Shown here: positions 5,662-13,858 of the stretch, one piece after another
How positions within the stretch are numbered: the first letter of the stretch is position 1
Layout: each line of letters begins with the position of its first letter
DNA from: Candidatus Saccharimonadota bacterium
Lineage (GTDB): Bacteria > Patescibacteriota > Saccharimonadia > UBA4664
Direction: 5' to 3'
Length of the DNA: 21,563 nucleotides
Assembly: GCA_029237755.1 (NCBI GenBank)
Contig: JAQZBT010000013.1
Span: forward strand, 1-21,563
Notes under the pieces: generated by a model
Told to the model about the DNA's origin: nothing
Databases searched by the model: none
What the model saw: the letters and a program-made list of their open reading frames with translations, nothing else
Translations under genes and position numbers: made by a program

Positions 5662-6093
5662 GTGCAAGTACACCTGGACCCCGATCAATACCGCAAATTA
5701 GTCGAACTGGCCTACCTGGGCGAGTGGGTAATTAATGCCCACCACGATACCGATTACCAGGACGACCAGGCTACTTCTGCTGTCCAGGCGCTGCTGAAAG
5801 CCGGCCCAGTTGAAGGTATCGGCCGCGACGATGAGACCGGCGAATACTTCCTCGAGGCCGACTGGGTCGAGCGCCTTTATGATGACTACATTCTCGATTA
5901 CGACGACCACGTCTTCTGGGACGAACTGACCGAGCGCCTCGCCGCCCGCGACCTCGCCCGCGAGCGTGGAGTCTCGCCCGACGACATCTTACGCGACGAC
6001 GATTTGATGGAACTTCGCCCCTTGGAAGAACGCTACCGCCAGGAGCTGGAAGAGAACGGCGTCGAACGTTTGGATATCCACACCGAGTTTTAG
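5662..6093 (+). CDS. Acidic hypothetical protein
   Basis: A 143-residue soluble protein of unknown function, start MQVHLDPDQYRKLVELAYLG. It is very acidic, with Asp/Glu clusters throughout and several Tyr and Trp residues (for example EADWVERLYDDY). It is predicted mostly helical, with no signal peptide, membrane helix or cysteine. The GTG start is chosen because the frame opens there and a -10 box (TAGAAT) ends 6 bases upstream, which fits a leaderless mRNA; the ATG at 5654 is out of frame. Codon use matches the neighbouring core genes. It lies between the tpiA hairpins and the zinc-ribbon gene, each with its own promoter. I do not recognise a domain. Confidence 0.7.
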   Translation: MQVHLDPDQYRKLVELAYLGEWVINAHHDTDYQDDQATSAVQALLKAGPVEGIGRDDETGEYFLEADWVERLYDDYILDYDDHVFWDELTERLAARDLARERGVSPDDILRDDDLMELRPLEERYRQELEENGVERLDIHTEF

Positions 6094-6119
6094 CTCTCCC
6101 AAGCTAAGCACAACAACTA

Positions 6120-6128
6120 TGCTATAAT
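6120..6128 (+). promoter_or_regulatory. Extended -10 promoter, leaderless
   Basis: TGCTATAAT is a perfect extended -10. Only 7 bases separate it from the ATG at 6136, so the mRNA probably begins at the start codon. No Shine-Dalgarno is present. Confidence 0.6.
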
Positions 6129-6135
6129 TCAGGTC

Positions 6136-8109
6136 ATGAAATGTCCTAATTGCGGCAACGACATGGTGGAATCGAGGGCCGGCCACCTCTGCGTACATTG
6201 CGGCCACATCGAAGCGTCCACCGGCTCCTCAGCCTCGTCATCCGCCCCCGCCATCTCAGGTCACCCCGACCCCGGTGCTCCCGCCGCCGACTCTTCGTCG
6301 CCGGCCGAGCCCGAACCGATCGAGGACGACCGTCCCGAGTCAGATAAGGCCGACAAGCCAGCCGACGACAAACCGGCCGAAGAAGGCGCGTCCGAGGACA
6401 AGCCCGCCGAAGATGCTCCCGCCGAGGACAAGCCTGCCGACGAACCGGCTGCTCCGGTCACGGCTGCACCCTGGGAAGACAAGCCTGCCGAGGACAAGCC
6501 GGCTGAAGACGGCGCGTCAGACGACAAGCCCGCCGAAGATTCCGGCGCCGTCACAATTCCCGTGAACAAGCCCAAAGATGAATCCGGTGCCACACCGACC
6601 GAAGACGATCTCAACGCCGTTGAAGAGGCCGTAGCCAAGGTCGCCGGCGACGAGCCCTCCGCCGAACCGCCCGCAGTTGAACACGACACCGTTCCCGACG
6701 AACCCCCGAGCCCCGAAGCCGCCGCTGAAGCCGAAAAAGCCGCTACCGCCGCTCTCGCTGCCTTGACCGGCGCCGCCCCCGAAGGCGGAGTAGCCGACAA
6801 GGACGAGGACAAGGAGAAGTCGGACGACGACAAGCCCGCCGAGGACGACAAGTCTGACGATAAGGAAGACGACAAGCCTGCTGAAGATGAGAAGCCGGCC
6901 GATGACGCTACTGACGACGACTCTCCTTCGATCGCCAAGCACCGCAAGCGCATCAAGCACGACGACAAAGACGAAGAGAAGGACGAGGACAAGAAAGACG
7001 ACAAGCCGGAGGACGATAAGTCCGACGAGGACAAGAAGTCTGACGATGAGAAGCCGGCCGAAGACGAGAAGAAGGATGAGGACAAGCCTGCTGAGGACGA
7101 GAAGTCTGAGGATGAGCCCAAGGCCGTTGACGAGCCGAAGGACGAAGAGCCCAAGGCCGACGAGCCTAAGTCCGACGATGACAAGCCCGCCGAAGACGAG
7201 AAGTCTGAAGACGAGCCCAAGCCTGACGAAGAACCTAAAGACGACGAGGCCAAATCCGACGACGAGGCCAAATCCGACGACGAGCCGAAGCCTGAAGTCG
7301 ATAAGGAATCCGAGGACAAGCCCGAATTCCCCGACTCCTCCGCGCCATCCGGCCCTGACGCCGCCACTTCCCCGCTAGAACCAATCCCCGACGACGATGT
7401 GCCCGCCGCTTCTGCACCACTCGATTCAGCCGCCCCTCCCGCCGAAGACCCCAAGCCGGAAGGCGACGAGGCGGCTCCCGCCGCCCCGCCCGCATCCGAC
7501 CAGCCCGCACCGGTAGCGCAAAACGCTCCGCAAGAAGGCAAGCCTCCGCTCCAGCCCGCCACGCATCCCAGGCCCATGAGCCCCAAGTTGGTCATCGCCC
7601 TGATCGCAGGCGCCCTGGTCCTGATCCTCGGAGGCGTCGGCGCCTACTACTACCTCACGTCTGTCCGCACCAGCCAAGAGACCTCACCCTCGCCGTCGAC
7701 CTACCAAGTGAGTGAGAATCTCACCGAAGAGGAAGACGCCGAAGTCCTGGGCAGCTCAGATGCCACGCCCTCACCAACGCCCACGCCGACCGCCACGCCT
7801 GTTGCTGGTGGCGACGAGCAGCGCCAAGCCGACCTGGCGAAATATGTTGCGGCTTATAAGGCTACTGCCAAGAACGGCTTCTACTCCGTCAACCCGCCGG
7901 CCGTCTCCGTCAACGCTACCGACCCGACTACCGGTCAGCCTTACGCCGTCGCCAAGACCGCTCCCGTTGCCCTCGGTCAGATCCAATACAAGCCCGGCGG
8001 TGAGTGCACCGGCCCCGGCAAGACGCCCGGCGCTACCGGCACCCGTTACCTCGCGCTCTATATCAAGCTCTCAGCGACTACTACGCCCTACTGCCTCGAC
8101 GTAAAGTAG
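6136..8109 (+). CDS. Zinc-ribbon, acidic-repeat, single-helix membrane protein with pilin-like C-terminus
   Basis: A 657-residue membrane protein of unknown role. Residues 1-25 are a zinc ribbon with Cys3, Cys6, Cys19 and Cys22 (CPNC and CVHC). Residues about 50-470 are low complexity: first Ala/Pro/Glu, then dense repeats of EDKPAED and KSDDE type, strongly acidic and probably unfolded. One membrane helix follows at about 485-507 (LVIALIAGALVLILGGVGAYYY), then a Ser/Thr/Pro linker and a small C-terminal domain (about 560-657) with two cysteines, Cys624 and Cys653, able to form a disulphide. That domain, with RYLALYIKL before the last Cys, resembles the C-terminal part of type IV pilins. The ribbon and acidic arm would be cytoplasmic and the pilin-like domain outside. 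This is a style I associate with Saccharibacteria. The transcript appears leaderless. Confidence 0.75.
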   Translation: MKCPNCGNDMVESRAGHLCVHCGHIEASTGSSASSSAPAISGHPDPGAPAADSSSPAEPEPIEDDRPESDKADKPADDKPAEEGASEDKPAEDAPAEDKPADEPAAPVTAAPWEDKPAEDKPAEDGASDDKPAEDSGAVTIPVNKPKDESGATPTEDDLNAVEEAVAKVAGDEPSAEPPAVEHDTVPDEPPSPEAAAEAEKAATAALAALTGAAPEGGVADKDEDKEKSDDDKPAEDDKSDDKEDDKPAEDEKPADDATDDDSPSIAKHRKRIKHDDKDEEKDEDKKDDKPEDDKSDEDKKSDDEKPAEDEKKDEDKPAEDEKSEDEPKAVDEPKDEEPKADEPKSDDDKPAEDEKSEDEPKPDEEPKDDEAKSDDEAKSDDEPKPEVDKESEDKPEFPDSSAPSGPDAATSPLEPIPDDDVPAASAPLDSAAPPAEDPKPEGDEAAPAAPPASDQPAPVAQNAPQEGKPPLQPATHPRPMSPKLVIALIAGALVLILGGVGAYYYLTSVRTSQETSPSPSTYQVSENLTEEEDAEVLGSSDATPSPTPTPTATPVAGGDEQRQADLAKYVAAYKATAKNGFYSVNPPAVSVNATDPTTGQPYAVAKTAPVALGQIQYKPGGECTGPGKTPGATGTRYLALYIKLSATTTPYCLDVK

Positions 8110-8168
8110 CTCAAGAAAACACTTGAGCCCCACGAGGAGACCCAAGTAATCGGGTCCCTCGCGGGGCT
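8109..8168. terminator. Overlapping hairpins between convergent genes
   Basis: GCTCAAG (8109-8115) pairs with CTTGAGC (8122-8128). A longer stem pairs 8126-8143 with 8152-8168 (AGCCCC, CGAGG and GACCC blocks, one mismatch and one bulge). The two stems share three bases, so they exclude each other in part. The long stem touches the stop codon of the minus-strand gene and probably terminates both strands. Confidence 0.65.
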
Positions 8169-9652
8169 TAGTCAGGATCGTACGGCACCAAATCGGTCAT
8201 CACCGAAGTCGCGGCCGCCATCATGAGATGTTCCTTCAGCTCATCTGCCGTCATGTTCGGCAGCTGCAACTGTTGCGGCCATTCTTCCTCATGCACGCGC
8301 ATGGCCTCTTGAAGCATTTCGAGCTGGCCTTTATCCGATACTCCGACCCGGGCCACGTGGCTTTGAGCCATCGCCGCCGCATGCTCGGCGCGTATGTCGG
8401 CAAATTCCGGCCGCAGCACGCTTAGTTCCACCACCTCGCCCTTATGCAAAACCAATGGTTCGATCTGCCGGTGCTTGAAGTGAGGAAGCGGCACATATAG
8501 CGCATCGTCGGGCAGTTCACCAAGTGGCTCGCTCGCGACTTCGATGCTCACGAACGGGCTGCTCGACGGATACATCTCCATAAACGGGAACCAGCCGCTG
8601 CCCACCTCGCCCATTCGCTTCCACAGCCGCCTCGCCCGCTTTGGCCAGCCAAACTTGCGCTCCCAAAAAGCGATAGTGGTGATGATGTGGTCGACGACAT
8701 GGTTAAAGACGCTGTGCTCGCTCATGGCCAGGATCTGCTCGGCATCCGAGGAGTACAGAACATCTGCCGGGTTACGGTCAATCCAGTCTCCGTGACCGTG
8801 CTCACCGATGTACACCTCTTTGAACATCTCGGCGTACAGCAGCTCAATCAAGCGGTGAATGGGGTCGGACCAGTGCTCCCAACTCAGAAGCATGTGCCCA
8901 ACTCCGGCCGCCCAGGCCTGGTCCACGTCGCGCATCACCAGCCGGTCATCTATCACGGTGTATGAGTCGAGGCCGATGCCCTGGTGGACTTGCGTGTCCA
9001 GGTAGAGCTTCATTTCGCGGTGACGGTAGTCCGCCCGGTCGACGTTGTCGCGGGGTTGCGGGCACTCGACGAAGTCGTTGAGGCCGTGGGGCATTACCAC
9101 CTGGTCGGGGTCGAGCCCGTTCTCGCGCAAGATGTCACACACACCGGCCCGCTCCAGAAAACTGAGCAGGTCAATGTCGTGTTGGTCCTCGCCGCCGTGC
9201 ACGCTATGCACGGACAAAAGCCAGTCGGCGATGTGCGAGCCGCTGCGGTGGCCGGTGTCCGACAGGAACGTCCGCGCCATATACTGGCGCGTCTCCTCGC
9301 GAGACTTTCCAGCCTCCAAGGCCAAGTGCCGGGCCAGGATCAAGCTGCCCCACACGTGGTGCCAGCGGCTGAGGTACCCGGCGTTGGGGATGGTCTCATA
9401 GCGGTGGGGGAGACTGAGCTGAAACACGCCCATCAGGCGCCGGACCACGTCCGTCAGACCCAGTTGGAAGAACACCCGCTCGCTGGGGTGTCCGCCGACT
9501 GCCGCCTCGCCCCACACCGGATCGTTGATTTGCAGCTCATTGCCGCGAATACGGTACCCGCCGCGGTCGACGAAGTTTTCAATCGTGTAGTCGTTGGTGG
9601 TAAGTAGCTGTCCCGGCATGCGCAGATGCGTGACGGTGTCCCATGGCTCCAT
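8168..9652 (-). CDS. Degenerate HD-domain protein
   Basis: A 494-residue cytoplasmic protein with an HD-superfamily (SAMHD1/dGTPase-like) domain. RWHHVWGSLILARHL (about 96-110) matches the first metal-ligand helix, and FLSDTGHRSGSH (129-140) matches the LHDIGHGPFSH motif. The His of the HD doublet is Ser131 (SD instead of HD), while Asp132, His135 and His140 remain. IDDRLVMRDVDQAW later resembles the segment with the last Asp ligand. A C-terminal region of about 200 residues is unassigned. Loss of the doublet His suggests weak, altered or no phosphohydrolase activity. The ATG start has AGAGGTGA upstream (9656-9663) and an extended -10 at 9702-9710. It is convergent with the zinc-ribbon gene and divergent from the helicase gene. 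Confidence 0.72.
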   Translation of the reverse strand: MEPWDTVTHLRMPGQLLTTNDYTIENFVDRGGYRIRGNELQINDPVWGEAAVGGHPSERVFFQLGLTDVVRRLMGVFQLSLPHRYETIPNAGYLSRWHHVWGSLILARHLALEAGKSREETRQYMARTFLSDTGHRSGSHIADWLLSVHSVHGGEDQHDIDLLSFLERAGVCDILRENGLDPDQVVMPHGLNDFVECPQPRDNVDRADYRHREMKLYLDTQVHQGIGLDSYTVIDDRLVMRDVDQAWAAGVGHMLLSWEHWSDPIHRLIELLYAEMFKEVYIGEHGHGDWIDRNPADVLYSSDAEQILAMSEHSVFNHVVDHIITTIAFWERKFGWPKRARRLWKRMGEVGSGWFPFMEMYPSSSPFVSIEVASEPLGELPDDALYVPLPHFKHRQIEPLVLHKGEVVELSVLRPEFADIRAEHAAAMAQSHVARVGVSDKGQLEMLQEAMRVHEEEWPQQLQLPNMTADELKEHLMMAAATSVMTDLVPYDPD

Positions 9653-9701
9653 GTCTCACCTCTTCTCATGTTGTGGTTCTCGGGTTTAGTCCGTGCCGCC
9701 G

Positions 9702-9710
9702 AGTATAACA
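9702..9710 (-). promoter_or_regulatory. Extended -10 promoter of the HD-domain gene
   Basis: On the minus strand TGTTATACT (9710-9702) is an extended -10 (TGnTATACT). It leaves a leader of about 45 bases with a Shine-Dalgarno before the ATG at 9652. No good -35 is visible. Confidence 0.5.
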
Positions 9711-9736
9711 GTTTGGCGCCCGTTTTCGCGCTACCA

Positions 9737-9802
9737 GTCTCAACTTGCGACAAATTCGCACAGCTTGACCGTGACTCCTGTGCCGTTGTCGCATCTTGAG
9801 AC
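9737..9802. repeat. Long inverted repeat in a divergent intergenic region
   Basis: The 17-base arms at 9737-9753 and 9786-9802 (GTCTCAA, GCGACAA and their complements) pair at 15 of 17 positions. Inside them GCACAG (9758-9763) pairs with CTGTGC (9778-9783). The whole forms one 66-base two-part hairpin, between the HD-gene promoter and the helicase promoter. It is not placed to end either gene, so it may be an operator, a cruciform or the remains of a small mobile element. Confidence 0.65.
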
Positions 9803-9864
9803 AGCACACCGATTACGGTGCCGTCCCCCTATTGTTGGTATACTTCTAGTTCGGTCATGTTCGG

Positions 9865-9873
9865 TGATATGAT
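9865..9873 (+). promoter_or_regulatory. Extended -10 promoter of the helicase gene, leaderless
   Basis: TGATATGAT (TGn plus TATGAT) ends 6 bases before the GTG at 9880. The transcript probably starts at the GTG; no Shine-Dalgarno is present. Confidence 0.55.
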
Positions 9874-9879
9874 AGTTAG

Positions 9880-12195
9880 GTGCAAAACCTTCTCGCCGAT
9901 CTCAACCCCCAACAACGCCTCGCTGCCGAAACCACCGACGGCCCAGTCCTCATACTCGCCGGCGCCGGTTCGGGCAAGACCAAAGCCCTGACCCATCGCG
10001 TCGCCTACCTCGTTGCCGTTCAACACGTCCGGCCTATCAACATTCTCGCCGTCACCTTCACCAACAAGGCAGCGGGGGAGATGCGCGGCCGGGTGCTCAA
10101 GCTACTCAGCCTCGATCCGGCCAACCGCAGCTACTTCCCGTTCATCGGCACTTTCCACTCCATCTGCCTGCGCTTGCTGAGGCGTGAAGCCACCGAGATC
10201 GGCCTCGCCTCCAACTTCCTCGTCTTCGACTCTGCCGACTCCCAAGCCGCCATCAAGCGCGCCATGCGCCACCTCGGCATCGACGAAAAGCAGTTCACCG
10301 CCGGCCTCATCCATGGCCTCATCTCCTCCGCCAAGAACGAACTTATCGACTCCAAGCAGTACCAGAAGCTGGCTTCCGGTAAAGCCCAGGTCGCCGCCTC
10401 TCAGGTCTACCCGCTCTACCAGAAAACGCTCAAAGACGCCGGCGCGCTCGACTTCGACGACCTCATCTTTGAGACCGTGAAGATGCTCCGGGACTACCCC
10501 GAGATCCTCGCCAAATACCAGCAACAGTTCCAGTACATCATGGTCGACGAGTACCAGGACACCAACCACGCGCAGTACCAGATCACCAAACTGCTCGCGA
10601 GCGGTCACAGCAACATCTGCGTGGTCGGTGACGACTGGCAATCCATATATTCATGGAGAGGCGCCAACTTCCAAAACATTCTCGACTTCGAAAAGGACTA
10701 CCCCGACTCCACTGTCATCAAGCTGGAGCAAAACTATCGCTCTACCAAGCGCATCCTCGACGCCGCCCACGCCGTCATCTCCAAAAATGTCACCCGCTCC
10801 GACAAGAAACTCTGGACCGAAGCCGGCGACGGGGATGGCATCGGCGTCATCAACGTCTACAACGAGATCCAGGAAGCCGAAACCATCGTCCGCAAAATCG
10901 AAGAGCTCAAACGCACCGAAGACCGCCAGCTCTACGACTTCGCCGTCCTCTACCGCACCAACGCCCAGTCCCGCTCGCTCGAAGAGGCGTTCCTGCGCTA
11001 CAACCTGCCCTACAAGATCGTCGGCGGCACGCGCTTCTACGAGCGCAAAGAGATCAAGGACGCCATGGCCTACCTGCGCTTCGTCTACCAACCCGACGAC
11101 ATCGTGTCCTTCGGCCGCATCATCAATCTTCCGCCCCGCGGCCTCGGTGATGTCAGCCTCGCCCGCCTTGAATCGTGGCGGCTCAACCCAGGCCCGCTAC
11201 CGGATGCTAGCTCCGATTACGACCGAAAACTTGTTGCCGCTAACGCTCTAGAAGGGCAGGAAGCACAAGCGGAAATCATAGTTAACGCTGGTAATCGGAG
11301 CTTGACGCTCCTCGAGGCTTGCCGCAATGCCGACCTGTGCCCCGGTCTCCAGACCAAAGCCGTCAACTCCCTGCGGGCCTTCGCCCTCCTCATCGACGGC
11401 CTCAGAGACGACATGACCAAGCTGCCCGTCAGCCAACTCCTCGACCGCATCCTCAAGCGCTCCGGCTACCTCACCTTCCTCGACGACAACTCCATCCAGG
11501 CCGCCGACCGCATCGAAAACGTCAAAGAACTCCTCTCCGTCGCCGAAGCCTACAACGAAGTCACCCTCGAAGGTTTCCTCGAAGAGATCGCCCTCATCTC
11601 AGACATCGATAACTACTCCGAATCCACCGACGCCGTCACCCTCATGACCCTCCACGCCGCCAAAGGCCTCGAATTTCCCGTCGTCTTCATCCCGGGCATG
11701 GAGGAGGGGATCTTCCCGCACTCGCGCGCCCTCTTCGACGGTGACCAGATGGAGGAGGAGCGCCGCCTCTGCTACGTCGGCATGACCCGCGCCAAAGAGC
11801 GCCTCTACCTCATGTACGCCAACACCCGCCTGCTCTACGGCTCGACCAACCACAACCCGCCGTCCCGCTTCCTGCTCGAAATCCCGCCCGAGCTCCAGGA
11901 CGAATCCAGCGAGTGGGGCAGTGCCGCCCGCGGTGCCGGCGGTCACGGCGCTGGAGCAGCTTCCTGGTCGCCAGCACCCATGCACAGTACCGCGCCGGCC
12001 AGTACTCAAGGCGCCGCCATCCACCGCGAACGCATGCTCGGGCTAGACCTCACCCCCGGCGACCGCATCAAGCACGCCAAGTTTGGCGAGGGGATTGTGG
12101 CCGAAGTTAACGGCGACGAGGTCTCCGCCACCTTCACCGGTCTCGGCACCAAGCGTCTGAGTCTGAGCTTCGCCCCCATCGAAAAAGTCGAATAA
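9880..12195 (+). CDS. pcrA: PcrA/UvrD-type DNA helicase
   Basis: Superfamily 1A 3'-5' DNA helicase for repair and replication-fork maintenance, 771 residues. Motifs in order: Q-motif region LNPQQRLA (8-15), Walker A AGAGSGKT (27-34), TFTNKAAGEM, FIGTFHS, Walker B VDEYQDTN (Asp223, Glu224), GDDWQSIYSWRGA, LEQNYRS, TLHAAKGLEFPVVF, and YVGMTRAKERL near the end. The last 40 residues (GDRIKHAKFGEGIV onward) are the Tudor-like tail that contacts RNA polymerase in PcrA proteins. Between residues about 444 and 475 there is an insertion relative to the usual family pattern, bounded at the DNA level by a perfect 12-base inverted repeat (see 11209-11302). GTG is the chosen start because it lies 6 bases after a -10 box. 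It is divergent from the HD-domain gene. Confidence 0.95.
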   Translation: MQNLLADLNPQQRLAAETTDGPVLILAGAGSGKTKALTHRVAYLVAVQHVRPINILAVTFTNKAAGEMRGRVLKLLSLDPANRSYFPFIGTFHSICLRLLRREATEIGLASNFLVFDSADSQAAIKRAMRHLGIDEKQFTAGLIHGLISSAKNELIDSKQYQKLASGKAQVAASQVYPLYQKTLKDAGALDFDDLIFETVKMLRDYPEILAKYQQQFQYIMVDEYQDTNHAQYQITKLLASGHSNICVVGDDWQSIYSWRGANFQNILDFEKDYPDSTVIKLEQNYRSTKRILDAAHAVISKNVTRSDKKLWTEAGDGDGIGVINVYNEIQEAETIVRKIEELKRTEDRQLYDFAVLYRTNAQSRSLEEAFLRYNLPYKIVGGTRFYERKEIKDAMAYLRFVYQPDDIVSFGRIINLPPRGLGDVSLARLESWRLNPGPLPDASSDYDRKLVAANALEGQEAQAEIIVNAGNRSLTLLEACRNADLCPGLQTKAVNSLRAFALLIDGLRDDMTKLPVSQLLDRILKRSGYLTFLDDNSIQAADRIENVKELLSVAEAYNEVTLEGFLEEIALISDIDNYSESTDAVTLMTLHAAKGLEFPVVFIPGMEEGIFPHSRALFDGDQMEEERRLCYVGMTRAKERLYLMYANTRLLYGSTNHNPPSRFLLEIPPELQDESSEWGSAARGAGGHGAGAASWSPAPMHSTAPASTQGAAIHRERMLGLDLTPGDRIKHAKFGEGIVAEVNGDEVSATFTGLGTKRLSLSFAPIEKVE
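11209..11302. repeat. In-frame palindromic insertion inside the helicase gene
   Basis: AGCTCCGATTAC (11209-11220) and its exact reverse complement (11291-11302) bound a 94-base segment that stays open in the helicase frame. Its codons (CGA, AAA, CTT, GTT, CTA, GCA, CAA, ATA, AAT) differ from the surrounding CTC/GCC-rich use, and by my count only 47 of 94 bases are G or C. It falls where related helicases have a short loop. This resembles small coding-compatible palindromic elements such as the Rickettsia RPE family, in concept only. Confidence 0.65.
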
Positions 12196-12198
12196 ACA

Positions 12199-12226
12199 TT
12201 GCCAGCTTGACAATTTAGTCTATAAT
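12199..12226 (+). promoter_or_regulatory. Promoter of the CBM-glycosidase gene
   Basis: TTGCCA (12199-12204), a 16-base spacer and a perfect TATAAT (12221-12226). The leader of about 60 bases carries AAGGA 9 bases before the ATG. Confidence 0.65.
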
Positions 12227-12294
12227 CATAAGCGTTATCACCTGCAGTCGCGACGGCGGCTCGGGAAAACCAAAAAAACAATAAGGAATTAAAT

Positions 12295-13809
12295 ATGCCA
12301 GCCAAGTCGAAGCCCAGTGGCAGGTCGCGTAGTTCAGCCAAATCTGGCCCGCTACTCGCATCCTCCAAGTTATCCCGCAAGCATCTGCTCGCGGTGCTCA
12401 TCCCCGTCATCGCCGTCGGGGCGTACATAGTTTATAAGTCCTTCGCCGCCACGCTCGTGGGCGCCGTTGAAGGCGAGGCCATGGTCCTGCCGGAAGGCTC
12501 GACCGGTGTCGTCCAGACCGAAGCGGCGGCCTCCAAAAGCACAGTTCTCAAGCTGACCGGCCCCGAGTCAGCCACTGCTGCGCTCGATACTACCACTACC
12601 GCCAACCGGCTCGTGCTCCGGGCCAGGGGCGACCAGTGCTCCGACGCACCCATCCTGAACGTCAAGATTGATGGCTCGTCTGTGCTCAGCGGCGCAGTCG
12701 TCCAGACCACCTTGTCGTCTTTCGCGGCCGACATCAATGTCCCCGCCGGCTCGCACCTGCTGTCCGTCTCGTTGGTCAATCCCTACTCCAAGAACACGGG
12801 CAACAACAAGAACTCCAAGCTCGTTTGCCAACGTGCCCTCTACATCGACAAGTTCGAGTTATTCGGCGCGGACCCCGCGCCTGTCCCCACCCCTACACCT
12901 TCGCCCACTCCTACCCCCACCATCTCTACTGCCCCCACTGCCACTCCTACTCCTACCCCAACGCCAACTCAGAGTCCCACGACCCTCGGTACCTACTTTG
13001 GAGCCTGCGTCGCTAACCCCGGCGGCACCTCAGCTACTGCCATGCAGACCGTCGTCAACAAGTGGGGCACTGGATCGGCCGTGCGCGTCTTCAACGGCTC
13101 GGACATCTCCACAGGTCCGGCCCACCCGTCCGGCGTCTCGGTGGTTCACGCCTCGTACAAGCCCAGCGTCGCGAGCGTCAACAGCGGTGCGCTGGACGCT
13201 CAGATCGAGGCCCTCATCCTCCGCACCCAACCGGGCGACACCATCGAGTTTTGGCACGAGCCCGACAATGACGGCCTCACCGGTCAGGGCATTACCGACA
13301 TGATCAACGCCAAGAACCGCCTCTACGAGATCAAGCAGCGCATCAAGCCGTCCGTGAATGTGGCCGCTACCATGACCGGTGGATTCTTCGCCAACTACAC
13401 CTCCGAGTCCGTTCGCTCCCTCTGGTACGGGCTCAAGGGCGACCTCATCGGCCTCGACGCCGACGGTGTCCACGACACTACCGGCCCGACCTACGACATG
13501 ACCTACGCTGACGAAATCACCGGTGTGAAGAACTTCATCGCCCGCAACGCGGCCAACGGCTGGAAGGGCTTCGGCGTACCCGAGCACGGCACCTCCCGCC
13601 AGCCCTGGGACACCACGGGTCAGGCGCGCGCCAACTGGTTTGCCGCCCAGACCAAGCTCTTCATCGACGCCGGCGCCCGCTACGTCATGCTCTATGACTA
13701 CAACACCTCGGCGCACAACCTGGTCGATGACTACAACCAGATCTACTCCGGCACCCCCGAGTACACCCTCTGGCGCAACCTTGTAGCCGGAAACCCGCAC
13801 CGACCGTAA
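12295..13809 (+). CDS. Membrane-anchored carbohydrate-binding glycoside hydrolase-like protein
   Basis: A 504-residue surface protein. Residues 1-29 are a basic, Ser-rich cytoplasmic tail, and 30-47 a membrane helix (LLAVLIPVIAVGAYIVY). The following KSFAATLVGAVEGEAM leads into a beta-sandwich (about 55-195) resembling calcium-dependent xylan-binding modules (RARGDQCSDAPILNVKIDG, NVPAGSHLLSVSLVN, LYIDKFELFG). A Pro/Thr linker (about 198-232) follows, then a barrel-type domain (about 235-500). IEFWHEPDND places Glu322 as acid/base, and FGVPEHG places Glu430 as nucleophile, matching clan GH-A glycosidases; the exact GH family is not clear to me. It would degrade or bind polysaccharide outside the cell. 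The start has a Shine-Dalgarno and promoter. A strong hairpin terminator follows. Confidence 0.78.
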   Translation: MPAKSKPSGRSRSSAKSGPLLASSKLSRKHLLAVLIPVIAVGAYIVYKSFAATLVGAVEGEAMVLPEGSTGVVQTEAAASKSTVLKLTGPESATAALDTTTTANRLVLRARGDQCSDAPILNVKIDGSSVLSGAVVQTTLSSFAADINVPAGSHLLSVSLVNPYSKNTGNNKNSKLVCQRALYIDKFELFGADPAPVPTPTPSPTPTPTISTAPTATPTPTPTPTQSPTTLGTYFGACVANPGGTSATAMQTVVNKWGTGSAVRVFNGSDISTGPAHPSGVSVVHASYKPSVASVNSGALDAQIEALILRTQPGDTIEFWHEPDNDGLTGQGITDMINAKNRLYEIKQRIKPSVNVAATMTGGFFANYTSESVRSLWYGLKGDLIGLDADGVHDTTGPTYDMTYADEITGVKNFIARNAANGWKGFGVPEHGTSRQPWDTTGQARANWFAAQTKLFIDAGARYVMLYDYNTSAHNLVDDYNQIYSGTPEYTLWRNLVAGNPHRP

Positions 13810-13828
13810 CTGCACCGACCGCCGCAAA

Positions 13829-13856
13829 AACAGGAGGCTCAACTGAGCCTCCTGTT
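13829..13856 (+). terminator. Strong hairpin terminator
   Basis: AACAGGAGGCTCA (13829-13841) and TGAGCCTCCTGTT (13844-13856) are perfect complements around AC, 20 bases after the stop. An A run lies before it and only a weak T-rich stretch after it, so it may also act on the minus strand. Confidence 0.75.
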
Positions 13857-13858
13857 GC

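Noticed and set aside
6261..7595. 444-residue Ser/Gly-rich minus-strand ORF
   Set aside because: It is the mirror of the acidic repeats (GAC and GAG codons read backwards give Ser-rich frames) and has no start signals.
12207..12212. Perfect TTGACA upstream of TATAAT at 12221
   Set aside because: The spacer would be only 8 bases; TTGCCA at 12199-12204 with 16 bases fits better.
13030..13842. 270-residue minus-strand ORF opposite the glycosidase
   Set aside because: A shadow of GC-rich third positions; the plus strand has clear domains and catalytic motifs.
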